64,000 bases of DNA from an uncultured Kushneria sp. (GTDB lineage Bacteria; Pseudomonadota; Gammaproteobacteria; Pseudomonadales; Halomonadaceae): NCBI RefSeq assembly GCF_947497025.1, contig NZ_CANMFC010000003.1, forward strand, positions 248,001 to 312,000, given 5' to 3'. The translations under genes were made by a program, and so were the position numbers. Shown piece by piece: positions 28,634-38,349 of this stretch; position 1 is the stretch's first letter, and every line of letters starts with the position of its first letter. A model generated the notes under the pieces. The model had not been told where the DNA came from. It made no database searches and worked only from the letters and a program-made list of their open reading frames with translations.

Positions 28634-29977
28634 TTAGTGCAGGCCCAGTTTCTTTTCCAGATAGTGAATATTGACCCCGCCGCGCTGGAACTCGCTATCG
28701 CGGACCAGATCCTTTTGTAGATCGGTATTGGTCTTGATGCCTTCTACCAGCAGCTCGTCCAGCGCATTTTGCATGCGTGTCAGTGCGCTTTCACGGTTTT
28801 CACCCCAGGTGATCAGCTTGCCAATCAGGGAGTCGTAATTGGGAGGAACCGTATAGCCGGTATAAAGGTGCGAATCCATGCGCACACCCAGGCCGCCCGG
28901 GGCATGATAGAACGTGATCTTGCCGGGCGAGGGCATGAAGGTGCGCGAATCCTCGGCATTGATGCGACACTCAAAGGCGTGCCCGTTGATGACCACATCT
29001 TCCTGTCGAATCGATAGGGGAATGCCGGAGGCGATCTTGAGCTGTTCCTTGACGATGTCGACGCCCGTGACCATCTCGGTGACCGGGTGCTCCACCTGAA
29101 CACGAGTGTTCATCTCGATGAAGAAAAACTCGCCGTTTTCATACAGGAACTCGAAAGTGCCCGCACCGCGATAGCCGATCTCGATACATGCATCGACACA
29201 GGCCTTGAGCACGTTGGCACGCGCCGTTTCATCGATATGCGGTGCAGGGGCTTCCTCCAGCACCTTCTGATGGCGACGCTGCAGTGAGCAGTCGCGGTCA
29301 TAAAGGTGAATGGCATTGCCCTGACCATCGGCGAGTACCTGTACCTCAACGTGTCGAGGACGCTCCAGATACTTCTCCATATAGACGACATCGCTGCCGA
29401 AGGCGGCATTGGCCTCCGATTTCGTCACCGCCACGGCCGAGACCAGCTGGGACTCTTCACGAACCACGCGCATGCCGCGACCACCGCCACCGGCTGCGGC
29501 CTTGATCATGATCGGGAAGCCGATGCGTCGTCCGATTTCAAGGATTTCGGCATCGTTATCGGGCAGCGGCCCATCGGAACCCGGAACCGTGGGCACGCCA
29601 GCCTTTTTCATGGACTCGATGGCCGAAACCTTGTCTCCCATCAGGCGAATGACATCCGCCGTAGGCCCGACAAAGACAAAACCCGAGCGTTCGACCTGTT
29701 CGGCAAAATTGGCGTTCTCGGACAAAAAGCCATAACCCGGATGGATAGCCGTCGCATCTGTCACCTCGGCGGCTGAAATCAGTGCCGGGATGTTGAGATA
29801 GGACGCCGGGGAGGGAGCCGGGCCAATGCACACGGCTTCATCGGCAAGGCGCACATGGATCAGATCACGGTCAGCCTTGGAATGAACCGCCACCGTCTTG
29901 ATACCGAGTTCCTTGCAGGCGCGCAGTATACGTAGTGCGATTTCGCCGCGATTGGCGATCAGTACCTTTTCCAGCAT
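28634..29977 (-). CDS. accC: Acetyl-CoA carboxylase, biotin carboxylase subunit
   Basis: Carboxylates the biotin on AccB using ATP and bicarbonate, the first half of malonyl-CoA synthesis. 447 residues from ATG at 29977 ([17 protein letters not shown]). The ATP-grasp glycine loop [11 protein letters not shown] is near 160, [13 protein letters not shown] near 210, and [18 protein letters not shown], the active-site segment, near 290. It begins 13 bases after accB. Confidence 0.97.
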   Translation of the reverse strand: MLEKVLIANRGEIALRILRACKELGIKTVAVHSKADRDLIHVRLADEAVCIGPAPSPASYLNIPALISAAEVTDATAIHPGYGFLSENANFAEQVERSGFVFVGPTADVIRLMGDKVSAIESMKKAGVPTVPGSDGPLPDNDAEILEIGRRIGFPIMIKAAAGGGGRGMRVVREESQLVSAVAVTKSEANAAFGSDVVYMEKYLERPRHVEVQVLADGQGNAIHLYDRDCSLQRRHQKVLEEAPAPHIDETARANVLKACVDACIEIGYRGAGTFEFLYENGEFFFIEMNTRVQVEHPVTEMVTGVDIVKEQLKIASGIPLSIRQEDVVINGHAFECRINAEDSRTFMPSPGKITFYHAPGGLGVRMDSHLYTGYTVPPNYDSLIGKLITWGENRESALTRMQNALDELLVEGIKTNTDLQKDLVRDSEFQRGGVNIHYLEKKLGLH

Positions 29978-29990
29978 GCTGAAAATCCTG

Positions 29991-30464
29991 TCAGGCAATG
30001 ATGATCATGGGCTGGTCAAATTCGACCGGCTCACCATCTTCAACAAGAACGGCATCGATCACACCATCCTTGTCCGCTTCGATCTGGTTCATCATCTTCA
30101 TGGCTTCAACGATGCAGATGGTGTCACCCTTTTTGACGCTCTGGCCGATCTCGACGAACGACTTGGCACCGGGTGCCGGGGCGCGATAGAAAGTGCCCAC
30201 CATGGGCGAGAGCACCTGATGACCGCTGGGTGCGGCAGGGGCGGCTTCTTCGGTGGCGGCCGGAGCGCTGCCGGGAGCGGCCTGCTGCGGCTGTGGCTGC
30301 TGAGGGTAATAGCCCATCGGTGCCTGAGGCATCATGACCTGGCCCTGCTGGCCGGGCAGATTGCGACTGATGCGGACGGACTCCTCGCCTTCCTGAATCT
30401 CGATTTCGCTGATGTTGGATTCTTCCAGCAGCTCGATGAGCTTCTTGACCTTGCGAATGTCCAT
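29991..30464 (-). CDS. accB: Acetyl-CoA carboxylase, biotin carboxyl carrier protein
   Basis: 157 residues. The N-terminal helix region ([17 protein letters not shown]) is followed by a flexible Pro/Ala/Gln linker (about 38-82) and the biotinyl domain, with the modified lysine in [10 protein letters not shown] (about 122). It forms the accBC operon. The aroQ gene that often precedes accB is absent; dsbD is upstream on the same strand across 229 bases. Confidence 0.97.
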   Translation of the reverse strand: MDIRKVKKLIELLEESNISEIEIQEGEESVRISRNLPGQQGQVMMPQAPMGYYPQQPQPQQAAPGSAPAATEEAAPAAPSGHQVLSPMVGTFYRAPAPGAKSFVEIGQSVKKGDTICIVEAMKMMNQIEADKDGVIDAVLVEDGEPVEFDQPMIIIA

Positions 30465-30693
30465 GGCAATACCTGTTGATCGATCGGATCTCGTCTGGCA
30501 CGGGACCCGGGAAGTAAACTCTGTTGTCAGGCAGCGAATGTGCCTTCAAACACCTCATGGTTAACCTGAAGGCCAACCGGCAAGATAGCGACATGATCTC
30601 AGACGATCACGTCGCTGCAAATGTGTTGGAGGAGTTTGCCGAAAAAAGCGAACGGTGTCCAGAAAGTCACCCGATGATCCGGGCGAAATTCGG

Positions 30694-32607
30694 TCAGCTG
30701 TTTTTTGCCACCTGCTTGAGCAAATCGCGCATTTGCTGGCGTCCAATTTCTCCCTGAGTGCGCTGCGCGCGCATTTCCTGTCCCTTGCTGAAAAATAGCA
30801 GCGCCGGAGGACCGAAAAGGTGATAGCGCTTGAGCAGCGCGCGTACTTCCGAGCCGTTATCCGTAACATCAAGACGAACCAGGGCAAATTCCTGTAGCTG
30901 TTGGCGTATATCGGGATCCCCCAGAACATCACGTTCAAAGCGACGACAGCTGATACACCAGTCAGCATAGACATCAACCATGATCGGTCTATCGGCATTG
31001 CTGATGACACGGTCGAACGCCTGGCGGGTCGTCACGGTGGTCATGTCAGGTGAGGCTGTATCACCGCTGCCTGACACAACACGCTTACCTGCCAGCGGCA
31101 TCCACGGATCATCATGACCCATGGCGGCCCCGATCAGACATAGCCCGCCCCAGAGCAGAACCATCAGGGCCAGCGCCTGGCGAAGACGCGGCCAGAGCGT
31201 CGGTTCAGTGCGTGACAGCCCCCCCATTCCTGCCCCGGTCAGTACTGCCAGGCTGCCCCACAGCGCGAGCGACAGCGTGGGAGGTACCAGGCGGTCAAGC
31301 AGCCACAGGGCAACGCCTGCCAGCGCCACGGCAAACAGCCGTCGAATGCTCTCCATCCAGGGGCCACTGCGCGGCAGCCATCCGGCGCCGAGCGTGGCGA
31401 CCAGCATCAGGGGGATCCCCATGCCAATGCCCAGAGCCAGCAATGCCAGCATGCCGGCCAGAGGGTCTGCTCCGGCCGAGAGATAGACCAGAACGCCGGC
31501 CAGTGGCGCAGAAATACAGGGAGAGACAATCAGGGTCGAGAGCGCGCCTGCCAGTGCAGCTCCCGGCAGGCCGGCCCGGCGCAGCCGATCCTGCCAGGCG
31601 CTGATACGCTGTTGAAGACGCCCACCGGAGGGAAGTTGCCAGACATCCAGCAGCCACAGGGCAAACATGATGAACAGACCGGCAAAGGGGATCAGCACCC
31701 AGGGTGACTGCAGCCGCGCCTGCAGGTTGAGGCTGGCGCCGAAAAGGCCCATCAGCGTGCCCAGCGCGGCATAGGTCAGCGACATGCCGGCCACGTAGTT
31801 CGCTGACAGCATCAGGGCGCGGCGTTTATTGGTGTTTTGTCCTACCACCAGGGTGGTCACGATGGGCAGCATGGGAAGCACGCAGGGCGTAAAGGCAAGC
31901 CCCAGTCCTGCGAGCAGGAAAATGCCCATCATGATCACGGGGCTGGACTGACCGGGCAGTATCGAAACCTCTGCATCGGGCTGTTGATCAGTGGACGTTG
32001 TGGCATTGACGGGGGGCGGATCGTTCGGCATTTGAGCGCCGATAAAACGTTCAGGCGCATTGCCGGGGGCCGCCTGAAGATGGCGTGTTTCGGGCGAATA
32101 ACAAAGGCCTGCCTCGGCGCAGCCCTGAAAACTGATGCGAATCGGCACCGACTCATTGTCAGGTAGGGGATCTTTCAGCGTCGCCGTGATAATCAACGGG
32201 TGATGAAAGACCTCAACATCTCCCAGAAACTCATCATGAATGGCCTCGCCGTGTGGAACGTCGGGCGAGCTCAGCGCAATGTCCGCACGCTCACTCTGGA
32301 GATCAAGGCGGTGGCGATAGAGATAGTAGGTTTCGGCACTATCAAATCCCACCTTGATCGTATTGCCTTCACGCCATGCTTTGTAGGTAAATGCCTGATC
32401 GACCGGCAGGAAGTCGCCGTTGCTGGAAGCGTCATCGGACGATGTCTGCCAGGGCGGCGCAGCTGTGGTGGGGCTGTCTACACGACTGGCGCCTTCGACA
32501 GAAACATCATCATTGGACGTGGAAAAGACATTACTGGCCGGCGCTGTGCCTGACAGTGCGACGCTCAGTAGAGTGACAATTAAAAAAAACAGGGCGCGCG
32601 ACATCAT
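30694..32607 (-). CDS. dsbD: Thiol:disulfide interchange protein DsbD
   Basis: Carries electrons from cytoplasmic thioredoxin to periplasmic DsbC, DsbG and cytochrome-c maturation proteins. 637 residues. Signal peptide (1-25), N-terminal periplasmic domain with the redox pair in FQGCAEAGLCYSPE (about 160-166), eight-helix membrane core with cysteines in FTPCVLPMLP and SPCISAPL, and a thioredoxin-like C-terminal domain with DWCISCR (about 548). All three cysteine pairs are intact. Between the signal and the first domain is a 45-residue Ser/Asp-rich stretch longer than in E. coli. Confidence 0.95.
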   Translation of the reverse strand: MMSRALFFLIVTLLSVALSGTAPASNVFSTSNDDVSVEGASRVDSPTTAAPPWQTSSDDASSNGDFLPVDQAFTYKAWREGNTIKVGFDSAETYYLYRHRLDLQSERADIALSSPDVPHGEAIHDEFLGDVEVFHHPLIITATLKDPLPDNESVPIRISFQGCAEAGLCYSPETRHLQAAPGNAPERFIGAQMPNDPPPVNATTSTDQQPDAEVSILPGQSSPVIMMGIFLLAGLGLAFTPCVLPMLPIVTTLVVGQNTNKRRALMLSANYVAGMSLTYAALGTLMGLFGASLNLQARLQSPWVLIPFAGLFIMFALWLLDVWQLPSGGRLQQRISAWQDRLRRAGLPGAALAGALSTLIVSPCISAPLAGVLVYLSAGADPLAGMLALLALGIGMGIPLMLVATLGAGWLPRSGPWMESIRRLFAVALAGVALWLLDRLVPPTLSLALWGSLAVLTGAGMGGLSRTEPTLWPRLRQALALMVLLWGGLCLIGAAMGHDDPWMPLAGKRVVSGSGDTASPDMTTVTTRQAFDRVISNADRPIMVDVYADWCISCRRFERDVLGDPDIRQQLQEFALVRLDVTDNGSEVRALLKRYHLFGPPALLFFSKGQEMRAQRTQGEIGRQQMRDLLKQVAKNS

Positions 32608-32663
32608 GAACTCCGCAGCGCTGGCATATCAAAATGCCGAGAGTGAAAGAAAACAGTGCCTGA

Positions 32664-32699
32664 ATAAAACATGTCGCGGCGCAACGGCGCCGCGACATG
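32664..32699 (-). terminator. Rho-independent terminator of ppa
   Basis: CATGTCGCGGCGC and GCGCCGCGACATG (32670-32682, 32687-32699) form a perfect 13-base stem, followed on the minus strand by TTTTATTC. It lies 75 bases after the ppa stop and separates it from dsbD. Confidence 0.88.
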
Positions 32700-32773
32700 C
32701 AGGTATGAAGACATTTTTTCAGCGAAGGGGTTCGCCGATCAGTCTTTCAGAGGCCACGCGATCGTGTGGGTAA

Positions 32774-33310
32774 TCAGTGGCTATCCTTCTGATAGGCATC
32801 GATGGATTTTTCAATGGCCTTGATGGCAGCTGCCTTGTCGCCCCAGGTGTCGATCTTGACCCACTTGCCCTTTTCGAGATCCTTGTAGTTCTCGAAGAAG
32901 TGCGCAATCTGCTGGCGCAGCAGCTCGGGCAGGTCGGTGACTTCCTCGACATCGTCGTAGGCGGCAGAAAGCTTCTGGTGCGGTACGCAGATGAGCTTGG
33001 CATCTTCGCCGGCTTCATCGGTCATGTGCAGGATGCCCACCGGGCGTGCACGAATGACACAGCCAGGCTGTACCGGGTAGGGCGTGACCACCAGGGCGTC
33101 CAGCGGATCCCCGTCCTCGGCCAGCGTGTTGGGGATGAAGCCGTAGTTGGCCGGGTAGAACATCGGGGTCGGCATGAAGCGATCGACCAGCAGCGCGTCG
33201 AGATCCTTGTCGATTTCATACTTGATCGGCGTATGGTTGGCAGGAATTTCAATCGCCACGAACAGATCGTGGGGAACATCCTTGCCGGCGGGGATCTTGT
33301 CGAAACTCAT
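32774..33310 (-). CDS. ppa: Soluble inorganic pyrophosphatase, family I
   Basis: Hydrolyses pyrophosphate to phosphate and so drives biosynthetic reactions. 178 residues from ATG at 33310, with AAGGA upstream; the open frame continues to 33472 without family similarity. The metal-binding signature DGDPLDALV is near residue 66, preceded by [13 protein letters not shown]. The length and motifs match E. coli Ppa. It is divergent from the PP2C-kinase gene. Confidence 0.96.
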   Translation of the reverse strand: MSFDKIPAGKDVPHDLFVAIEIPANHTPIKYEIDKDLDALLVDRFMPTPMFYPANYGFIPNTLAEDGDPLDALVVTPYPVQPGCVIRARPVGILHMTDEAGEDAKLICVPHQKLSAAYDDVEEVTDLPELLRQQIAHFFENYKDLEKGKWVKIDTWGDKAAAIKAIEKSIDAYQKDSH

Positions 33311-33466
33311 CGATCGAGTCCTTGCGTTTGCGGGTTGAAAATTCGAGAGTGAAAATCGTGGAAAATTATACGAACCAGGCAGGACGATTACCAATCCGGT
33401 CGATCGGCAGCTCCCGATCCGCACAATACGACAAATCCGTTGTCTCGTAAAAAGGATGCCAGTGAC

Positions 33467-35236
33467 GTGCAAAATGGCCTGTCTTTAAGTTTCGGACATG
33501 CGTTCGTGGCGCCCGATCAACGTCGTCATCGTTCATCGATGTCGGTTCAGATCCCTGATAACCCCCGTCAACTCGAGATCAAGGGGGCCTGTGCGATCAT
33601 CGCGGATTCTACCTGGCGTAACGCCATCGCCCGTCAGGCCGGCGATATTTCGGTACGTGGCTTTCTGGCAGATTACTATTCCACCCCTGATCACTGGGAC
33701 GTCAAGACCTCGGCAACACGAGTGCTGCGGGCACTCAATGGCTGGTGTTACAGCCAGAGCCGCTACGTTCAGGGCGGTAGTTATATCAGTTCACTGTCCG
33801 CTATTGTCTTTCGTGGCCGGGAAAGTTTTCTGTTTCATATGGGGGACACCCTGGTTTTTCGCCTGCGTGGTGCCGAGTTCGAACAGATTTCGCGTGATCA
33901 TGTCACGGATCTGGGCGGGTATCGCTATCCTTCCCGGGCGCTGGGCATGGACAATAACATCGATATCGATCACATGAGCCTGCCGCTCAAGACCGGGGAT
34001 GTGTTTCTTTTTACCTCTCAGGCCGTGCGCGGGACGCTCACGCCCACGGACTATGTGCACGCCATCCGCCAGCAGGATAACGATCTTGATGCGGCCTGCG
34101 AGCGTCTGGCCGGCATGGCGCGTGAGCGTGCAGGCGCTCGCGGCTATGGTGCCGATGCTTTCTGCTTTCAGCTGGTGCGGGTGGAAGGGCTGCCCAGTGA
34201 AGATGCAGGCCTGCCCGAGCAGCTTCCCGGACAGCTGCCGATTCCGGCCGAGCTTGAGGCGGGGGATCGCATCGACGGATTTCTGATCGAATCGATTATC
34301 TCGAAAACGTCGCGAGCACACGTATACGGCGTCAGGGATGAGACTTCACTGCGACGGATGGTGATGAAGGTCCCCAGCCCCGAAATGTCATCGAGAAATC
34401 CATATCTGGAGCACTTTCTGCTCCAGCAGTGGATTGGCGAGCGGGTGCGCTCGCCTTTTGTGGTGCGCATCGTGACGCCCCCGCGCCCCAGGCGTCATCT
34501 CTACTATCTGATGCGTCCCGTCGAAGGCCAGCCGCTGGATCACTGGCTGGAACAGCATCCCGAGGCCGGCATCGAACAGCGCCTTGATATTGCGCGTCAG
34601 CTTGCCCGAGCCGTGCATGCCCTGCATCGGCGTGACATTCTTCATCAGGCCATTCGGCCTGAAAACATCATGATCGATGAGCATGACCAGGTCGTGCTGA
34701 TTGATTTCGGTGCCTGTGCGCGCCGCCTCGATGACGACAACGACGCCGCGCTGGCACTGGCGCGTGATGGCAGGCTTGGCATGCACAGTGCACCGGAATA
34801 CGCCCTGGGGCTGGGGGTCAGTCGGCGCAGCGATCAGTATTCGCTGGCGTCTACCATCTACTGGTTGCTGACCGGCACCATGCCCTATGCCATTGCACCC
34901 AATACACTGAAAAGCGAACAGGCACTGTCGACGCTGACCTATCGGCGCGCCCGCGATATCAATCCGCAGGTGCCGACGACGCTGGACAACGCGCTGCAGC
35001 GCGCGCTGTCACCGCGTCGAGCGCGGCGCTTTCGGCGTCTGTCCGAGCTGATTCAGGCGCTGCGCCATGCCACCACCTTTGTTGAGGACGACGATGCCGA
35101 CGATGCCGACGATGCGTCCTCGCCACTGCCCGACAGGGCGTCGGATATGCCGTCCCGGCAGACATCGCTGCGTCTATGGCAGGGGATTGCAGCAGCACTG
35201 ATGCTGCTTCTGGTCGTTGTCATGCTGATCAAATAG
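33467..35236 (+). CDS. PP2C-phosphatase/Ser-Thr-kinase fusion with degenerate active sites
   Basis: About 589 residues: PP2C-like domain (1-240), linker, protein-kinase domain (265-550), acidic Asp/Ala stretch and a C-terminal membrane anchor (about 568-588). The fusion resembles the bifunctional kinase/phosphatases of pseudomonads. The phosphatase keeps Asp47 (ADS, usually ADG) but has QRRHRSS in place of the first acidic motif, TSQAV for TSDGV (Gln185), and DA for DN at 230-231. The kinase keeps Lys301, PEN, DFG (Asp413) and APE, but the catalytic Asp of HxD is Ala395 (HQAIRPEN). Start: GTG at 33467, with AAGGA 11 bases upstream and conserved sequence right after it; TTG at 33440 is the alternative. 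Confidence 0.82.
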   Translation: MQNGLSLSFGHAFVAPDQRRHRSSMSVQIPDNPRQLEIKGACAIIADSTWRNAIARQAGDISVRGFLADYYSTPDHWDVKTSATRVLRALNGWCYSQSRYVQGGSYISSLSAIVFRGRESFLFHMGDTLVFRLRGAEFEQISRDHVTDLGGYRYPSRALGMDNNIDIDHMSLPLKTGDVFLFTSQAVRGTLTPTDYVHAIRQQDNDLDAACERLAGMARERAGARGYGADAFCFQLVRVEGLPSEDAGLPEQLPGQLPIPAELEAGDRIDGFLIESIISKTSRAHVYGVRDETSLRRMVMKVPSPEMSSRNPYLEHFLLQQWIGERVRSPFVVRIVTPPRPRRHLYYLMRPVEGQPLDHWLEQHPEAGIEQRLDIARQLARAVHALHRRDILHQAIRPENIMIDEHDQVVLIDFGACARRLDDDNDAALALARDGRLGMHSAPEYALGLGVSRRSDQYSLASTIYWLLTGTMPYAIAPNTLKSEQALSTLTYRRARDINPQVPTTLDNALQRALSPRRARRFRRLSELIQALRHATTFVEDDDADDADDASSPLPDRASDMPSRQTSLRLWQGIAAALMLLLVVVMLIK

Positions 35237-35260
35237 GGCGCGCTCTTGCCAGCGTGCATT

Positions 35261-35297
35261 AAAAACCCCCGGCCACATCAAGTGACCGGGGGTTTTT
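35261..35297. terminator. Bidirectional terminator between the fusion gene and pfp
   Basis: AAAAACCCCCGG and CCGGGGGTTTTT (35261-35272, 35286-35297) form a 12-base stem usable on both strands. It serves two convergent genes. Confidence 0.88.
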
Positions 35298-35355
35298 GCT
35301 GGCGGCGCTTTTAAAACCGAAACTGCTGCGTCAAACGCTGGCCCTGGAAATGTTG

Positions 35356-36615
35356 CTACAGATGGTATTCAGGCAGCTTTTTGGCGATACGCTCCAGACG
35401 CAGATTGGCCACCATGGGAAGACCATTTTCGAAGGGAGGATAGTCTTCTCCCTGGATCAGCGGGCGCAGATAGCGGCGGCCGGCATCGTTGATGCCAAAG
35501 CCATCCTCGCGGATGTATTCCGCCGGCATGAACTTTTCCTGGTTGGCGACCTGCTCAAGCGGCGCATCAATGATCGACCAGCTGTAAGGATCTTCGCTGT
35601 CACGATGAATAGCGGGCATGACGGCATTCTTGCCTTCAAGGGCGCATTCAACGGCGCGCTGGCCCACGGCGTAGGCCTGCTCGACATCGACGGCGGAGGC
35701 CAGATGACGTGCTGCGCGCTGCAGGTAATCGGCCACGGCCCAGTGATACTTGTAGCCCAGGTCCTGCTTGACCATGCCGGCCAGCGTCGGTGCGACACCG
35801 CCGAGCTGGCGGTGGCCAAAGGCGTCGGTGTTGCCGGCATCGGCCAGGAAGGTGCCGTCTTCATAGCGGGCGCCTTCGGAGACCACGACCACGCAGTAGC
35901 CGTGCTTTTTGACTGTCGCGTCGATATGGTTCATGACGCGCTGGCGGTCAAAGGGCACTTCCGGCAGCAGGATCATGTGCGGCGGGCCATCGTTGGTTTC
36001 ACTGGCCAGTGCGCCAGCGGCGGCGATCCAGCCGGCATGACGTCCCATGGATTCAAGAATGAACACCTTGGTAGACGTTGAGCACATCGAGGCAATGTCC
36101 AGTGCCGCTTCACGCGTCGAGGTGGCGATATACTTGGCGACCGAGCCAAAGCCGGGTGAGTTGTCGGTAATCGGCAGGTCGTTATCAACGGTCTTGGCCA
36201 CATGGATGGCCTGCAGGGGATACCCCATCTGCTCGGAAAGACGAGAGATCTTCAGGCAGGTATCGGCACTGTCACCGCCACCGTTGTAGAAGAAATAACG
36301 AATGTCGTGTGCCTTGAAAACTTCAATGAGACGCTCGTACTGACTTCGGTGGGTCTCGATATCCTTGAGCTTGTAACGACAGGAGCCGAAGGCGCCGCCC
36401 GGGGTATGTCTCAGTGCTGCGATGGCCTCGTCACTTTCCAGGCTGGTATCAATCAGATCCTCGGTCAATGCGCCGATGATGCCATTGTGTCCGGCATAGA
36501 GGGTGCCAATGCGATCGCTGTACTTGCGGCATGTCTGGATGACACCACAGGCACTGGCATTGATCACGGCCGTCACACCACCTGATTGTGCGTAAAAGGC
36601 GTTACTGGAGGTCAT
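35356..36615 (-). CDS. pfp: Pyrophosphate-type 6-phosphofructokinase
   Basis: Interconverts fructose 6-phosphate and fructose 1,6-bisphosphate, here probably with pyrophosphate as phosphate donor. 419 residues from ATG at 36615 with AGGAAG upstream. The donor-site loop reads NGGGDSADT (Asp where ATP enzymes have Gly) and the next motif is KTVDNDLP, with the Lys that replaces Gly of ATP enzymes. Both are established markers of PPi specificity. ESMGRHAGWIAA is the substrate-site segment. ppa lies 2 kb away on the same strand. Confidence 0.87.
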   Translation of the reverse strand: MTSSNAFYAQSGGVTAVINASACGVIQTCRKYSDRIGTLYAGHNGIIGALTEDLIDTSLESDEAIAALRHTPGGAFGSCRYKLKDIETHRSQYERLIEVFKAHDIRYFFYNGGGDSADTCLKISRLSEQMGYPLQAIHVAKTVDNDLPITDNSPGFGSVAKYIATSTREAALDIASMCSTSTKVFILESMGRHAGWIAAAGALASETNDGPPHMILLPEVPFDRQRVMNHIDATVKKHGYCVVVVSEGARYEDGTFLADAGNTDAFGHRQLGGVAPTLAGMVKQDLGYKYHWAVADYLQRAARHLASAVDVEQAYAVGQRAVECALEGKNAVMPAIHRDSEDPYSWSIIDAPLEQVANQEKFMPAEYIREDGFGINDAGRRYLRPLIQGEDYPPFENGLPMVANLRLERIAKKLPEYHL

Positions 36616-36891
36616 GAGCTTCCTGCTTCTTATGAATGAAGGTCGGCCAACGCCGTGAGAGCTGACCGAGCTGTCTCTCGGCAACGTGGCGCGCCTCTTG
36701 TGGGCAGCGCTGCTGTTGGTCGGTCAGCGGATCGATGGCCGGCATCGGGCATCGCCCGTGGGGCGATCATATCCATTACCTGCAGGCCTGATCCAGTCAG
36801 GGATGCATCAATTGCAGGTGAACCGGAGCCTGACGTCGATTCGCGGGCCATGCTAGGCTGATCCGGCTTTTGACGGAGAGCCCTATTTTTC

Positions 36892-38277
36892 ATGCATATT
36901 CATATTCTCGGCATCTGTGGCACTTTCATGGGCAGCCTGGCGCTGCTGGCACGCGAACTCGGGCATCGGGTTACCGGGTCGGACAAGGGGGTCTACCCCC
37001 CGATGAGCACACAGCTTGCCGCGCACGGTATCGATGCCGGGCACGGTTTTGATGCGGCCAATCTTGATCCTCGCCCCGACCTGGTGATCATCGGCAACGC
37101 GCTATCCCGGGGCAATGTTGAGATCGAAGCCGTTCTCAATCAGCGCATCCCCTACACCTCAGGGCCTCAGTGGCTGGCCGATAACGTGCTGCGCGAGCGC
37201 CGCGTACTGGCGGTGGCCGGGACTCACGGCAAGACCACCACGGCCAGCATGCTGGTGTGGATCCTTGAGCAGGCCGGGCTGGCACCGGGTTTTCTGATCG
37301 GCGGTATTCCGCGCAATCTGGGCGTTTCGGCGCGTGCCGGGTCGCCCGGTGATGTCTTTGTGATCGAGGCCGACGAGTACGATACGGCCTTTTTCGATAA
37401 GCGCTCCAAGTTTGTTCACTACCTGCCGGAAGTGGCCGTGCTCAATAATCTGGAGTTCGACCACGCCGATATCTTCAGTGATCTGGCGGCCATTGAGCGA
37501 CAGTTTCATCATCTGGTGCGCCTCGTGCCGGGCAATGGACAGCTGGTGGTGGCGGATGGTGAACCTGCGCTGTCACGGGTGCTCGAGATGGGGGCCTGGT
37601 CACCGGTTGCCCGGTTTGGGCGCACGGATCAGGCGCAGTGGCAGATTGGCGATGGTGTTGATGATCAACAGTTTGTCGTCAGGGCGCCCGAGGGGGAAGT
37701 AGTGGTGCGCTGGGCAATGAGCGGCGAACACAATCGGCGCAATGCGCTGGCGGCGATGGCCGCAGCCAGTGCCGTTGGTGTCACGCTTGAACAGTCCGCT
37801 GCGGCACTGGCCACGTTTGCCTCACCGCGGCGCCGACAGGAGCTGCGTGGCAGCGTCAACGACATCCAGGTCATCGACGATTTCGCCCATCATCCGACCG
37901 CCATTGCCATGACCCTTGAAGGGCTCCGGTCGGTACCCTCTCGCGGGCGACTGATTGCCGTGATTGAGCCGCGCTCCAATACCATGAAGCTTGGCACCAT
38001 GAAGGCCCGTCTACCCGGCAGCGTTGCCAGCGCCGATGAGGTCTACTGGTATCAACCGGCAACGCTGGGATGGTCAGTGGAAGAGGTTGCAAGGGCCTGT
38101 CCGGTGCCGGCTCATGCCATGACGACCACCGAGGCGCTGATCGATACGCTGGTGGAAAATGCGCGTCCGGGAGACCGGATTGTCATCATGAGCAACGGTG
38201 GCTTTGATAATGTGCATGAGCGTTTGTTGAATGCCCTTGAGCAGCGCCATGGTCAGCCAGTCGAAACCGAAGCCTGA
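36892..38277 (+). CDS. mpl: UDP-N-acetylmuramate:L-alanyl-gamma-D-glutamyl-meso-diaminopimelate ligase
   Basis: Rejoins recycled murein tripeptide to UDP-MurNAc in the cytoplasm. 461 residues with the three Mur-ligase domains: an N-terminal Rossmann-like domain (MHIHILGICGTFMGSLALLA), the ATP domain with AGTHGKTTTASM (about 109) and EADEYDTAFFDKRSKF, and a C-terminal domain with DDFAHHPTA and EPRSNTMKLG. It is alone, and convergent with the DedA-PAP2 gene. nagZ at the end of the window acts in the same recycling pathway. Confidence 0.96.
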   Translation: MHIHILGICGTFMGSLALLARELGHRVTGSDKGVYPPMSTQLAAHGIDAGHGFDAANLDPRPDLVIIGNALSRGNVEIEAVLNQRIPYTSGPQWLADNVLRERRVLAVAGTHGKTTTASMLVWILEQAGLAPGFLIGGIPRNLGVSARAGSPGDVFVIEADEYDTAFFDKRSKFVHYLPEVAVLNNLEFDHADIFSDLAAIERQFHHLVRLVPGNGQLVVADGEPALSRVLEMGAWSPVARFGRTDQAQWQIGDGVDDQQFVVRAPEGEVVVRWAMSGEHNRRNALAAMAAASAVGVTLEQSAAALATFASPRRRQELRGSVNDIQVIDDFAHHPTAIAMTLEGLRSVPSRGRLIAVIEPRSNTMKLGTMKARLPGSVASADEVYWYQPATLGWSVEEVARACPVPAHAMTTTEALIDTLVENARPGDRIVIMSNGGFDNVHERLLNALEQRHGQPVETEA

Positions 38278-38349
38278 CAGGTTATCCGGGCCCGTCAGCA
38301 TGATGTGACGGCCCCGGCACTGTTGTCTCTGACAGCGATGTCAGACTGT

